A stretch of DNA of 64,000 nt from Ancylomarina sp048268005. GTDB taxonomy: Bacteria; Bacteroidota; Bacteroidia; Bacteroidales; Marinifilaceae. The stretch is from positions 744,001 through 808,000 of the forward strand of contig JBLWWJ010000002.1 in NCBI GenBank assembly GCA_048268005.1, in the 5' to 3' direction. How positions within the stretch are numbered: the first letter of the stretch is position 1; each line of letters starts with the position of its first letter. A model generated the notes under the pieces. It saw only the letters and a list, made by a program, of their open reading frames with translations. It ran no database searches and had not been told where the DNA came from. This document shows positions 33,512 to 42,575 of the stretch, piece by piece. The translations under genes were made by a program, and so were the position numbers.

Positions 33512-35074
33512 ATGCTTACCGAAATTAATTTGGTTTTAAGTCCACGTGATGCTTCTGATGAGAAGTATTACAAATTCCCAATAGCTAAGAGTTTGAAAAT
33601 TAGTAGCGACAGGATAACAGGGATTCAAATATTGCGTCGATCAATCGATGCCAGACAAAGAAATATTAAAATAAATATGCGATTTCGAGTCGCTTATGAT
33701 GAAGCTTTTCCAGAATTGAAATTGTCTGATTTTAAGTACCAAAATGTATCTGACAAAAAGAAAGTAATTGTTGTTGGAGCCGGCCCTGCTGGGTTATTTG
33801 CGGCCTTGAGGTTAATTGAATTAGGATATTGTCCAATTGTGTTAGAGCGTGGGAAGCGTGTTGAGGATAGAAAGAAAGATTTAGCTGCAATTCATAAGAA
33901 TAGAGTGATTGATCCTGATTCGAACTATAGTTTTGGAGAAGGTGGAGCCGGAACATTTTCTGATGGGAAATTATATACGCGTTCAAAAAAACGTGGTAAT
34001 CTAAAGAAGATACTTGAAGTTTTGCATTTTCATGGAGCTCAGGAAGATATATTGATTGATGCTCATCCACATATTGGAACGGATGTCCTGCCTAAAGTGA
34101 TTGTTCGTATAAGAGAGAGTATTATTCAGGCAGGTGGTGAAGTGCACTTTTCAACTAAAGTGAATCGTTTAATCCTTAAGGATAATAAGATTTTGGGTGT
34201 TGGACTTGAGTCTGGTGATGAGCTTATGGCTGAAGCGGTCATATTAGCAACCGGTCACTCTGCTCGTGATATTTATTACCTGTTGGATTCCCAAAAAGTT
34301 GCTCTTGAAGCTAAGACATTTGCCGTGGGAGTTCGTATAGAGCATCCTCAAAAGCTGATTGATCAGATTCAATATCACAATCCAGAAGGGCGTGGAGAAT
34401 ACTTACCAGCGGCGAGCTACAGCTTTGTCAATCAGGTTGACGGTAGGGGCGTGTATTCCTTTTGTATGTGTCCGGGCGGTGTAATCGTTCCTGCAGCAAC
34501 AGGAGATAATCAACAGGTTGTAAATGGTATGTCATCTTCGAGAAGAAATACGGCTTTTGCTAATTCGGGGATGGCCGTTGAAGTAATGGAAGAGGATCTT
34601 ATGGAATTTAAGGAGTATGGTTCATTGGCAGGTTTGAAATTTCAAGAGAGTATTGAAAAATTGGCATTCGAAAAAGGAGGCTCTAATTTGACAGCTCCAG
34701 CTCAAAGAATGTACGATTTTGTGAAGGGGATTCATAGCTCTGAACTTCCAGTATCATCATATCAACCAGGGTTAAAAAGTTCTGACCTGCATGAATGGTT
34801 ACCTAAGCATATCCGCTATCGTCTTCAGGATGGATTTAAGGCTTTCGGAAATAAATCTAAGGGCTTTCTTACCAATGAGGCTGTTATATTAGCTGTTGAG
34901 TCTAGAACGTCTTCTCCTGTTAGAATTCCTCGAGATAATAAATCATTACAACATGTTCAGGTTTCAGGTTTATTCCCTTGTGGTGAAGGAGCAGGTTATG
35001 CTGGAGGAATTGTATCAGCTGCTATGGATGGTGAGCGTTGTGCTGAAGCTTTTCATAATATGCTTGCCGAGTAA
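33512..35074 (+). CDS. FAD-dependent dehydrogenase of the COG2509 type
   Basis: This 520-residue flavoprotein has an N-terminal stretch of about 80 residues (ITGIQILRRSIDARQRNIKI), the dinucleotide-binding motif VVGAGPAGLFAALRL, an ERGKRVEDRKKD segment, YSFGEGGAGTFSDGKLYTR, an ATGHSARDIYYLL second fold motif and the C-terminal GLFPCGEGAGYAGGIVSAAMDG. This combination is typical of uncharacterised FAD-dependent dehydrogenases (COG2509). The reaction is unknown. It is 23 bases after porT and ends at a bidirectional terminator, so it may share the ubiE-porT transcript. Confidence 0.88.
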   Translation: MLTEINLVLSPRDASDEKYYKFPIAKSLKISSDRITGIQILRRSIDARQRNIKINMRFRVAYDEAFPELKLSDFKYQNVSDKKKVIVVGAGPAGLFAALRLIELGYCPIVLERGKRVEDRKKDLAAIHKNRVIDPDSNYSFGEGGAGTFSDGKLYTRSKKRGNLKKILEVLHFHGAQEDILIDAHPHIGTDVLPKVIVRIRESIIQAGGEVHFSTKVNRLILKDNKILGVGLESGDELMAEAVILATGHSARDIYYLLDSQKVALEAKTFAVGVRIEHPQKLIDQIQYHNPEGRGEYLPAASYSFVNQVDGRGVYSFCMCPGGVIVPAATGDNQQVVNGMSSSRRNTAFANSGMAVEVMEEDLMEFKEYGSLAGLKFQESIEKLAFEKGGSNLTAPAQRMYDFVKGIHSSELPVSSYQPGLKSSDLHEWLPKHIRYRLQDGFKAFGNKSKGFLTNEAVILAVESRTSSPVRIPRDNKSLQHVQVSGLFPCGEGAGYAGGIVSAAMDGERCAEAFHNMLAE

Positions 35075-35099
35075 TATCAATAAAATTGCACGTATAAAA

Positions 35100-35135
35100 A
35101 AAGCCTTTCGAATCATATTCGAAAGGCTTTCTTTT
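35100..35135. terminator. Bidirectional terminator
   Basis: A perfect 14-bp stem (35100-35113 with 35117-35130) has a 3-base loop and A and T runs on both sides. It serves the FAD dehydrogenase (plus) and tRNA-Trp (minus). Confidence 0.9.
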
Positions 35136-35137
35136 TG

Positions 35138-35210
35138 CACGGGTGGAGAGACTCGAACTCCCGACACCTGGTTTTGGAGACCAGTGCTCTGCCAACTGAG
35201 CTACACCCGT
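35138..35210 (-). tRNA. tRNA-Trp (anticodon CCA), copy 1
   Basis: Acceptor ACGGGTG/CACCCGT, anticodon loop CTCCAAA, T arm GGAGTTCGAGTCTCT, discriminator G. It is identical over the mature sequence to the copy at 53340-53412, but here CCA is not encoded after the discriminator. Confidence 0.95.
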
Positions 35211-35254
35211 CTGTCAACAAGTCAATGTTCTGTCTTTTTTGCCTTGTCTGACGA

Positions 35255-35285
35255 CAAAAGTAGAACAAATTATGACACCTGCAAA
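35255..35285 (-). promoter_or_regulatory. Bacteroidota-type promoter for tRNA-Trp copy 1
   Basis: On the minus strand, TTTG (35282-35285) and TACTTTTG (35255-35262) are 19 bases apart, a full consensus pair, about 45 bases before the tRNA. Confidence 0.7.
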
Positions 35286-35466
35286 TACTTTCTTTAAAGA
35301 AATTTAAAGTTTTTAAAGTTCTGTAAGCCCCGAATTTCCTAGTGTTTTAAGAATGAGCTTTTTAGTTTGATGTTTTAGCTCGTAAAAAAAATAGTAAATT
35401 TTTCATTTTAAAGTGTTAAATTATGAATTAGGCGTTTTGTTGGATAAATTTTAAGAGATTACTGTC

Positions 35467-35904
35467 ATGAAAAATAGTAAAAAGGAATACAGTAATGGAG
35501 AAATTACTGTCGTATATAAGGCTGATTTATGTATTCATTCAGAAGAATGTTCAAAAGGATTAGCAACAGTTTTTCAACCAGGAACACAACCTTGGATAAA
35601 AATTGATGCAGCTAGTAAGGAAGAAATAATGCAACAGGTTCAAAAGTGCCCTACAAAAGCATTGTCATTTTATGTGAATATGCCGGAGAAAGAGGGGCGA
35701 GAAAGGCCAATTGCTCTTGAATCTGGATTGAAGGTAAAAGTGTTGACTAAAGGTCCTTTAATGATTGAAGGGCCGATAACTCTAGTGAATACAGATGGGC
35801 AGAGGGAAATTAAAGCAGGTGAAATCTATTTTTGTCGTTGTGGTACATCTAAGAATAAACCTTTTTGTGATGGTTCCCATAATGCAATTAATTTTGAAGA
35901 CTAA
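35467..35904 (+). CDS. Two-domain iron-sulfur protein: YjdI-like mono-cluster plus CDGSH
   Basis: This 145-residue cytosolic protein has an N-terminal domain (about 10-75: CIHSEECSKGLATVFQPG and VQKCPTKALSFY) of the divergent 4Fe-4S mono-cluster type. The C-terminal CDGSH zinc-finger-like domain (about 85-142) ends in CRCGTSKNKPFCDGSH, which binds a 2Fe-2S cluster through three Cys and one His. The fusion resembles other bacterial YjdI/CDGSH proteins of uncertain redox or cluster-handling role. It is monocistronic, with a terminator right after the stop. Confidence 0.9.
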   Translation: MKNSKKEYSNGEITVVYKADLCIHSEECSKGLATVFQPGTQPWIKIDAASKEEIMQQVQKCPTKALSFYVNMPEKEGRERPIALESGLKVKVLTKGPLMIEGPITLVNTDGQREIKAGEIYFCRCGTSKNKPFCDGSHNAINFED

Positions 35905-35945
35905 AAAAAAGCCCTGCTACAATTTGTAACAGGGCTTCATTTTAA
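35905..35945. terminator. Bidirectional terminator between the CDGSH gene and hpf
   Basis: AAGCCCTG (35909-35916) pairs with CAGGGCTT (35930-35937), with an inner TACA/TGTA helix after one mismatch, flanked by A and T runs. Confidence 0.85.
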
Positions 35946-35957
35946 TAGAGCGGGAGA

Positions 35958-36245
35958 TTATTTCTCCTTATTTTTTAGAATCTGAATTCTTAAGGCATCA
36001 GCAACAAGTTCTGCAGCTGCTTCGAATGAATTAGATTGTTTTTTAGCGAAAAGTTCATTTCCTGGAACGTTTACCTTGACTTCAACAACTTTATTGGCTT
36101 TCGGATCTGAATTTTCAATATTTAAAGTGACATTATAATCACAAATATTATTATCGAATTTATTTAGTTTACTCAATTTTTGATTGATAAAAGCTTCAAG
36201 TTTCTTATCTGCTTTAAAACCTACGGATTGCATCTTCATATTCAT
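35958..36245 (-). CDS. hpf: Short ribosome hibernation promoting factor (HPF/YfiA family), copy 1
   Basis: This protein of about 95 residues is related to HPF/RaiA, which binds the 30S A/P sites of idle ribosomes. It begins MNMKMQSVGFKADKKLEAFI and has the VKVNVPGNELFAKKQSNSFE segment that is the best-conserved part of the family. I use ATG 36245 because the strong AGGAGG (36253-36258) is 7 bases upstream; a GTG one codon earlier is also possible. It is paralogous to the protein at 51271-51570, with about the same length and layout. It is single-gene, on the minus strand. Confidence 0.88.
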   Translation of the reverse strand: MNMKMQSVGFKADKKLEAFINQKLSKLNKFDNNICDYNVTLNIENSDPKANKVVEVKVNVPGNELFAKKQSNSFEAAAELVADALRIQILKNKEK

Positions 36246-36516
36246 CACAATTCCTCCTATATTTTATTGCTCACGAGAGCATGAGTTAATATTTCGTTAA
36301 ATAGTAACTGATCAGTGATAAATGTGCACAGGTGGCTTGGAATAGCCTATTTGATTAATCTTTCTACCTTGAAAGTAGGTATAATTTCTCAATAAAGAAA
36401 GGCTTTGAATGGAATTATTATGATGAGATAATGTTAATTAAACTTAAGAGCCTTATTTCTAGGAGTGATAGGTTGTTATTTTTTTTTTGAAATATAATTG
36501 GAATAGTGGTTTTGTA

Positions 36517-37140
36517 CTATTTGGTTTGATTTCTAGAAACTGAATTTAGGACATGGTAGAGTTGGTCATCAAGAAAGTAATTTTCGAAATCCATCATTAT
36601 ACTTTTGAAAAGAGGTAAGGTTTTACCTTCCATTATAAGTAACATATCTCCTAAATTGTGTTCAGCAATCATAATAGGGATATAAATGGCTCTTTTTCCT
36701 GATTTCAGTTTATGTTTTGTTACTGAGTTGGATTTAAAATTACTGATATCTTCGCCCGTATTATATTCATATTTATTGCAATCTTTAAAGTGGAAACTAC
36801 CTCCAATAACATTTGCTCCAGGATAATTAAAAAAGTCGATAATGAAATCAGCGACCTCTTTCTGAAAATCTTCACAACTAGTATATGATTCAAGAGCAAC
36901 TTTGTCTTTGATAATATCGAATTTTCTTGAGAGTTTATATGGGATAGAAAGAATCGTGTAGAAATAAACTCCAGAAAGGACAGCCAGAAGAGTTCCTATA
37001 ATGGTAGTCGGTATTTGCCAAACACTAATACCGAAAGCCAATTCAACACCATACCATGAACAGATGGACCAAACTAGAATCCAGAAACTCAATAACAATT
37101 GCAAAGAAAATTTATAAATGACTTCAAAAGAGCTAAACAT
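36517..37140 (-). CDS. Hypothetical membrane protein with cytoplasmic domain
   Basis: This 207-residue protein has two N-terminal membrane helices (LQLLLSFWILVWSICSW and IPTTIIGTLLAVLSGVYFYT) followed by a soluble domain of about 140 residues containing FIIDFFNYPGANVIGGSFHF, KSGKRAIYIPIMIAEHNLGD and LIMEGKTLPLF. I do not recognise the family. It shares the strand of the Na/Ca exchanger gene that lies 68 bases upstream of it, so they may be co-transcribed. Confidence 0.7.
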   Translation of the reverse strand: MFSSFEVIYKFSLQLLLSFWILVWSICSWYGVELAFGISVWQIPTTIIGTLLAVLSGVYFYTILSIPYKLSRKFDIIKDKVALESYTSCEDFQKEVADFIIDFFNYPGANVIGGSFHFKDCNKYEYNTGEDISNFKSNSVTKHKLKSGKRAIYIPIMIAEHNLGDMLLIMEGKTLPLFKSIMMDFENYFLDDQLYHVLNSVSRNQTK

Positions 37141-37208
37141 GATGTGATGAATTAGAGAGTTGAATGTAATTTAAAGTTAGATGGATAATTAAATATAAGC
37201 AAAAACTT

Positions 37209-38405
37209 TTACCAGCCTGAGGTGAAATAATTAGCTATTAATTGGAGGTATTCACCTATACCGCCTGGCTGTCTCAGGTATTGAATAAAGGAACCAGCTG
37301 TTTGTGCAAGAAACGAATCGCTGCCAGCGTAATATTCTGCAGCACCTATGGCATACAGTATAAATAAGGCATATAGAATACCTAAAAAAGCCACATGGCG
37401 TTTTCTTAGAACTGTGCTAAAGTAGAAGATTACAATAGTTAATAATGTAACTATTAATAATACGAGTCGAATATCGACTAGCGTTGATCCAGCTTCGACA
37501 AATTCAATTTTTTGACCAGTAAATAATAGAAACAAGGCAAGAGGTAGCCCCAGGCTAATTGAAATATCAAAAATATTCGATCCTAAGATATTTGCTAGAG
37601 AGTCATCGTAATTTCCCTTTTTAGCATCTCTAATTGAAATGATTGTGTCGGGGACACTACTGGCTGCAGCAATTAATATTAAAGCAACAAAAAGAGGGTT
37701 TATTTCTAAAGAGTCAGAGATGGCTTTACAGCCTTCAACAAGTCCAGCACAAGCTGCAGCTATAATTAGTGTTGAGCCAACTAAAAGTAACCAGCTTCTA
37801 CGTTTTCTGCCTGTGTTAGCTTTCAACACATATTTAAGGTATTTGCCGTCTTCTTTCTCATCTGTGACTTGAGGTTCGATTCTCTCTCCTTTTTTCATCG
37901 ATAGCATTGTGAATGCCAGGTAAACAAGATAGAAAAGCGTGAATACCCAGCCATGCCAATGGGTGATATACTTACTCGATAGTAAAATGATGAGTAGGAT
38001 TTCAGCGGCTATAAGGAATAGACCATCTCGAAGAATAACTTTTTTACTGATTTTTAGTCCAATCACTCCCGGCACTGTTGCTAGGACAGTACCAATAACT
38101 AACATGGGAATAGCTATGCTATTAAATATGGCAGAGCCCGTATTACCTCCAATACTTGCTGCTAAATCTCGTGCGAGATTGGCATGCGAAGCGAATACGA
38201 GAAAAAAGACTGTTGTTAATAGTTCGGGAATTGATGATCCAATTGCATTTAATGAAGCTCCTTTTACCCCTTCACTCATATTTCGTCCTAAATAGTCAGT
38301 TGCAACCTCAAAAACATTGCATGATTGAGCAATTATTATGGAGCAGAGAATCATTAAGGATAGGCCACCATACCAGGTGTTGAATACGAGATTAAAAAGA
38401 TCCAT
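37209..38405 (-). CDS. Sodium/calcium exchanger-family (CaCA) membrane antiporter
   Basis: This 398-residue inner membrane protein has about 10-11 helices. The two alpha-repeats of the CaCA superfamily are visible: GASLNAIGSSIPELLTTVF with GGNTGSAIFNSIAIP in the first half, and LILIAAASSVPDTIISIRDA with ANILGSNIFDISISLGLPLA in the second. The central loop is hydrophilic and charged (KKGERIEPQVTDEKEDG). It probably exports Ca2+ using Na+ or H+. The neighbouring USP-like and two-helix genes point the same way on the minus strand. Confidence 0.9.
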   Translation of the reverse strand: MDLFNLVFNTWYGGLSLMILCSIIIAQSCNVFEVATDYLGRNMSEGVKGASLNAIGSSIPELLTTVFFLVFASHANLARDLAASIGGNTGSAIFNSIAIPMLVIGTVLATVPGVIGLKISKKVILRDGLFLIAAEILLIILLSSKYITHWHGWVFTLFYLVYLAFTMLSMKKGERIEPQVTDEKEDGKYLKYVLKANTGRKRRSWLLLVGSTLIIAAACAGLVEGCKAISDSLEINPLFVALILIAAASSVPDTIISIRDAKKGNYDDSLANILGSNIFDISISLGLPLALFLLFTGQKIEFVEAGSTLVDIRLVLLIVTLLTIVIFYFSTVLRKRHVAFLGILYALFILYAIGAAEYYAGSDSFLAQTAGSFIQYLRQPGGIGEYLQLIANYFTSGW

Positions 38406-38497
38406 ATTTAAATTAAGATAGATGTGTTCAGTACTTGTTCATATTTACGTCCCGAAAATAAAGGTAATTTTTTTATTAAAATCGGGAAAGTGAATAT

Positions 38498-38683
38498 TTA
38501 AATACCATGAATAGTTCTTTTTCTTAATCCTTTATCTTTAAGGTAATCTATAAGTAGGGCAGGTTCATCCGTTATTATGATATTGGCGCCAATTTTTAAA
38601 GATGTTTCCCATTGGGTTTCTTTGTTAATATTTATACCATTTCCAATTTCATTTGATTTTATCTCAATACCACATGATTTATC
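38498..38683 (-). pseudogene. C-terminal remnant of a glycerophosphodiester phosphodiesterase
   Basis: A 61-codon minus-strand frame without a start reads NGININKETQWETSLKIGAN then IIITDEPALLIDYLKDKGL. This is the end of the GDPD TIM barrel (the usual W...G.D.IITD.P..L...L pattern). An in-frame stop lies right upstream and the catalytic HRG and ExD residues are missing. It sits between the Ca exchanger and the USP-like gene. Confidence 0.65.
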
Positions 38684-38764
38684 TTATATCGGCTTTTATA
38701 AAAATCTTTCTTTTTATAGAAGATGACAGTTAATTAAGTTGTTTTTAACCGATGATTCTTCTCC

Positions 38765-39571
38765 TTATCCATCGCAAGGGAGGTAGTAATCTTTCATGGG
38801 ATTGATTAGGAGAATAGGATTGGGGTAAGAATTAATTAGGTATTTAATTTTCTTTGAATTGTACCTAAGGAAGAAGATACCTTGAGTTTTACCAGTCATT
38901 AGAATAATAAGATCTGACTCTTTTGTTGTCGAAGCTTTGAAGGCTTCCTCATCGATATGTCGGCTAGTTATTTTTGACTTGTGAATTCTGTAATCAAAAG
39001 TAAACTGAGAGAACATTTTTTTTGTAAACAGCAGTGTGTTTCTGATTGTTTTCACAAATGCATCCTCTTTTTCGGTAGCTGGAATTATTTGTATCACTGC
39101 ATTGTTGAATCTACCAAAATAACTGGCCCAAATCATTTTCTCTTTAGATTCTTTTTTGTGATCAATAGGAAGGATGATGTTTGAATAGTCTGTTTTTGTT
39201 GATGTTTTATTACCAATTATAAATGTTGGGATTTTAGCATTGAGAACCCAGGAGAAGATGTTGTTCCTTAAAAAAAACTTGAAATCATTTTTTTCATCAA
39301 TATGAATAAGCATGAAAATGATATTGAATTGTTTGATGATTTTATCTGGTTGGTCATTTGATGAGAATAATTGAATTGTATTTACATGGTCATGATCTGA
39401 TATGTAATTTTCTAGATCCTCATGGTTAATTTGAATTTTTGAAAAAGGCGAGTTTGATACTAAGACTTTAGATTTAAATATATTCGCAATTTTTAGTGTG
39501 TGATTTAATGCATTCTTATTGGGAGTCAATTGCTGAATAAGTAGTAATATATGTTGATTTTTTTTATACAT
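38765..39571 (-). CDS. Universal stress protein-like (tandem UspA fold)
   Basis: This 268-residue cytosolic protein looks like two degenerate UspA domains. The first (about 1-125) begins QHILLLIQQLTPNKNALNHT; the second (about 130-262) begins YSNIILPIDHKKESKEKMIW and ends DLIILMTGKTQG...LINSYPNPILLINPM, close to the usual G-2x-G-9x-G(S/T) region but without a clean ATP-binding glycine set. Such tandem USP genes often neighbour cation transporters in Bacteroidota, as here. Function is uncertain. Confidence 0.7.
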   Translation of the reverse strand: MYKKNQHILLLIQQLTPNKNALNHTLKIANIFKSKVLVSNSPFSKIQINHEDLENYISDHDHVNTIQLFSSNDQPDKIIKQFNIIFMLIHIDEKNDFKFFLRNNIFSWVLNAKIPTFIIGNKTSTKTDYSNIILPIDHKKESKEKMIWASYFGRFNNAVIQIIPATEKEDAFVKTIRNTLLFTKKMFSQFTFDYRIHKSKITSRHIDEEAFKASTTKESDLIILMTGKTQGIFFLRYNSKKIKYLINSYPNPILLINPMKDYYLPCDG

Positions 39572-40089
39572 AGATTAGAGAAAAAAAGAGCTAAATGGTA
39601 TGATAGTGTGAAAAAAATGAGGGCTTGATTCTTAACTTAATGGTGGTTTTTCGTGAATCTAAGATAATAATTCATACTAAAAACTCTTTTTCAGGCATAA
39701 AAATTCAATTTTTATTGATTTTAAACAGGTAGAATCCAAAAGGTACTTATTGAAGAACTCAAATCTAATATGATAAACATAAGGATGGAGTTAAGTTCGG
39801 TTATTCATTAAGGTGAAATTGTAGTTTGTTCAATAAATATAGGGGGTGTGGCCTGTTTTTAAGCATATTTGTTTAATCAGTAATTCTTGTTTTTCTCTAA
39901 GTGCTAGTTTACAGGAGTTTTCTTTATTAATACTGATTAAAAACTGTTGTGAAGCATAGTTATTTAGACTAAATATGTATTTTCTACTTTTATACCTATT
40001 CCGCCTGTGAGCATTCTTTTATCTTGCTCTATTTCTTATCTTAGCAACGTTGTTCATATAAAAGACTGAACATAACTTAATGATTAAAA
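39572..40089 (+). other. Promoter region of the hydrogenase operon
   Basis: About 520 bases without a gene separate the divergent USP-like gene from the hydrogenase operon. A TATCTTAG box (40037-40044), close to TAnnTTTG, lies about 45 bases upstream of the first gene. No clear operator palindrome was found. Confidence 0.45.
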
Positions 40090-40437
40090 ATGGTGAAGAT
40101 CTCTCAAATACTAGATATTTTAAATGCCCAAATCGTCTGTGGTAATACAGATTTAAATCAGGATATCGATTTTGGTTTTGCTTCAGATCTAATGAGTGAT
40201 GTCTTGACTATTGATTCTGACAACCTCTTATTGGTAACAGGCTTGAATAATTTGCAAACGATTAGAACTTCTGAGATGTCTGATATCCCTTACATATTAT
40301 TTGTACGTGATAAAAAAGCCTCTGAAGAAATGAAAAGCCTAGCAGAGGAAAGCGGGATTACTATAATAGAGTGTCGTTATTCAATGTTTCGCGCTTGCTC
40401 GCTTTTGTGTAATATGGGTTTAGAACCCGTTTATTAA
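40090..40437 (+). CDS. DRTGG-domain protein, hydrogenase operon (copy 1)
   Basis: This 115-residue protein looks like a lone DRTGG domain, the small regulatory fold found in phosphotransacetylase-like and CBS proteins. It starts MVKISQILDILNAQIVCGNT, with a GFASDLMSDVLT motif and a C-terminal IIECRYSMFRACSLL. Such stand-alone DRTGG genes recur beside [FeFe] hydrogenase operons in anaerobes; their function is unknown. A second copy is at 42229. The next gene begins 9 bases after its stop. Confidence 0.8.
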   Translation: MVKISQILDILNAQIVCGNTDLNQDIDFGFASDLMSDVLTIDSDNLLLVTGLNNLQTIRTSEMSDIPYILFVRDKKASEEMKSLAEESGITIIECRYSMFRACSLLCNMGLEPVY

Positions 40438-40446
40438 TTCTGACAG

Positions 40447-40860
40447 ATGGATTTTAAATTTGATATAGAAGGAGGCAATTTTTCAAAAGCAGGGACCGCA
40501 TCAAGCGATGTAAAAAAGGTGTTGAAGAAGTTGAATGTTGATCCCAAACTGATTAAACGAATCGTTGTTTCTATATATGAAGCTGAAGTGAATGTCGTTG
40601 CTCATGCCTATGAGGGTGAGATGAATGTTTCAATATTTCCAGAAAAAATAATCGTACGTATCGTTGATAAAGGCCCTGGAATACCTGATATAGAATTAGC
40701 TATGCAGAAAGGGTATTCGACAGCTTCCCCAGAAGTAAGAGAAATGGGATTTGGAGCAGGTATGGGCTTACCCAATATAAAAAAGAATACCAACGAATTG
40801 AATATTAAGTCAGAGGTTGGAGTAGGAACAGAAGTTGAGCTAATTAACTATTTAAATTAG
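40447..40860 (+). CDS. Stand-alone GHKL ATPase, anti-sigma/RsbW-like
   Basis: This 137-residue ATP-binding protein of the HATPase_c family has an N box (VSIYEAEVNVVAHAYEGEM), G1 VDKGPGIPD and G2 GFGAGMGLPNIKKN. It lacks a histidine phosphotransfer domain, so it resembles RsbW/SpoIIAB serine kinases rather than sensor kinases. No anti-anti-sigma partner is nearby. It overlaps neither neighbour but is separated by only 9 and 4 bases. Confidence 0.85.
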   Translation: MDFKFDIEGGNFSKAGTASSDVKKVLKKLNVDPKLIKRIVVSIYEAEVNVVAHAYEGEMNVSIFPEKIIVRIVDKGPGIPDIELAMQKGYSTASPEVREMGFGAGMGLPNIKKNTNELNIKSEVGVGTEVELINYLN

Positions 40861-40864
40861 TACA

Positions 40865-42226
40865 ATGGAGAAGCTGCCCTTTTATCACGCACTAAAAGTA
40901 GTCGAAAACGTTTGCATTGGTTGTACACATTGTATGAACGTGTGTCCTACAAAGGCTATTCGTGTGAAATCTGGAACAGCTGATATCGACAAGCATGCTT
41001 GTGTTGATTGTGGAGAGTGTTTAAAAGCTTGTCCTGTGAATGCTATAATAGTTGAGCAAGATGACTTTAATCAGATATTTAGCTTTAAGCAGAGAGTGGC
41101 CTTATTGCCAACTGTGTTATTAGGACAGTTTCCTGACGATATCACTGAAGAACAGATTTATTCTGTGATTCATGATATGGGTTTTACTCATGTTTTTGAA
41201 GTAGATGAGGCTGTAGATTTACTGATAGAGGGGACTAAAGAATATATGCGAAAGCACACACAAATGCGACCATTTATTTCGAGCTTTTGTCCGGCTGTTG
41301 TTCGTTTGATTCAGGTGAGATTTCCTTCACTAGTCGAAAATATAGTACGATTAAAACCTGTTGTAGATATTTCATCTCAATTCTATCGTAAGAAATTGAT
41401 TGATGAAGGATTTAAAAATGAAGAAATAGGCATTTTCTATATAACACCGTGTGCAGCTAAAATTGCAGCAGTAAAATCACCGGTTGGAGAAGAGGAACTC
41501 TTGATTGATGGTGTCATAAATATGGACTTTATCTATAATAAAGTCATGTTGAGTCTAAAGAAAGCAAGTAAGGATAAAGATGCGATTTCGAATTACAGAC
41601 ATCTTTCGAAAACAAGTATTGAGTGGTCTTTAACCAATGGTGAAGCTTCTCAGTATTCTGGTAGGTGTTTGGCAATAGATGAAATTCATAATGTGATTGC
41701 ATTTCTAGATAAGCTCGAAAATGAGGAGATAACAGATGTTGATTTTCTTGAATTAAGAGCCTGTGACAGGTCTTGCGCCGGAGGTGTATTGAGTACGGAA
41801 AATAGATTTTTAGCCGTAGAACGTTTAAGTAAGCGTGCTAAAAAAGATATAAAGAAGCAGAAAGAGACAGAGGAAATATATACAACTTATCGTCCTTATT
41901 TGTTGGATAATATGGCAATCTCTGAAATTGAGCCAAGATCAATTCTGAGTTTGGATTCGGATATGATGATTGCCATGGATAAGATGAAGAAAATTCAGCG
42001 TATCATGAAAGTTTTACCAGGTATAGACTGTGGAGCTTGTGGTGCGCCTAAATGCAAAGTTTTAGCCGAGGATATTGTTCAAGGAAAAGCTAAAATGACG
42101 CAATGTGTATTCTTGCAAAAGATGCTCACAAAAGAAGAGTTAATTACCCCTCAGGAATCCTTCGATATATCGGAAGGAACATGGGGGAAAGAACGTTTTG
42201 AAAAGAAGACGATTAAAAATAGATAG
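40865..42226 (+). CDS. Hydrogenase-like iron-sulfur protein with altered H-cluster loops (possible H2 sensor)
   Basis: This 453-residue protein has two N-terminal 4Fe-4S motifs (CIGCTHCMNVCPTKA and CVDCGECLKACPVNA), a central [FeFe]-hydrogenase large-subunit-like region, and a C-terminal 4Fe-4S motif DCGACGAPKC...QC. Loop L1 reads SSFCPAVV where catalytic enzymes have TSCCPxW, so the cysteine used for proton transfer is replaced by Phe. L2 is TPCAAK and L3 is RACDRSCAGG. The four cluster-ligating cysteines are still present. This resembles the HydS-like/group C-D hydrogenase relatives thought to sense redox or H2 (from memory), but it has no PAS domain. Confidence 0.85.
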   Translation: MEKLPFYHALKVVENVCIGCTHCMNVCPTKAIRVKSGTADIDKHACVDCGECLKACPVNAIIVEQDDFNQIFSFKQRVALLPTVLLGQFPDDITEEQIYSVIHDMGFTHVFEVDEAVDLLIEGTKEYMRKHTQMRPFISSFCPAVVRLIQVRFPSLVENIVRLKPVVDISSQFYRKKLIDEGFKNEEIGIFYITPCAAKIAAVKSPVGEEELLIDGVINMDFIYNKVMLSLKKASKDKDAISNYRHLSKTSIEWSLTNGEASQYSGRCLAIDEIHNVIAFLDKLENEEITDVDFLELRACDRSCAGGVLSTENRFLAVERLSKRAKKDIKKQKETEEIYTTYRPYLLDNMAISEIEPRSILSLDSDMMIAMDKMKKIQRIMKVLPGIDCGACGAPKCKVLAEDIVQGKAKMTQCVFLQKMLTKEELITPQESFDISEGTWGKERFEKKTIKNR

Positions 42227-42228
42227 GA

Positions 42229-42564
42229 ATGAAAGTAAGTGATATAGTTGAAAAATTAGGTTTGAAGGTTTGTTCTGGTGAGCAAGGGTTGAACAAAGAA
42301 ATTGAAGGAGGCTATACATCAGATTTGTTAAGTGATGTTATGGGGAATGCCGATGCCGATCAGGTATGGGTCACACTTCAAACTCATAAAAACATCATGG
42401 CAATTGCTTCATTAAAAGAATTAGCAGCAATTGTATTGGTTAAGGGCTACGAGCCAGAAGCTGATGCTGCAGAGCAAAGTAATGAAGAGGGTATTCCTAT
42501 TTTATCATCAGAAGAGGAGGCTTTTGAACTAACTGGTAAGCTTTATAAGTTAATTGGTGATTAA
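42229..42564 (+). CDS. DRTGG-domain protein, hydrogenase operon (copy 2)
   Basis: This 111-residue paralogue of the protein at 40090 starts MKVSDIVEKLGLKVCSGEQG and shares GGYTSDLLSDVMGNADADQV. It lies 2 bases after the sensor-like protein's stop. Two copies in one operon hint at a heteromeric or ligand-specific pair. Confidence 0.8.
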   Translation: MKVSDIVEKLGLKVCSGEQGLNKEIEGGYTSDLLSDVMGNADADQVWVTLQTHKNIMAIASLKELAAIVLVKGYEPEADAAEQSNEEGIPILSSEEEAFELTGKLYKLIGD

Positions 42565-42575
42565 AACTTGAAATC

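Noticed and set aside
40865..42226. Second catalytic hydrogenase subunit
   Set aside because: The altered L1 and L3 loops make normal catalysis unlikely; it is reported as a sensor-like protein instead.
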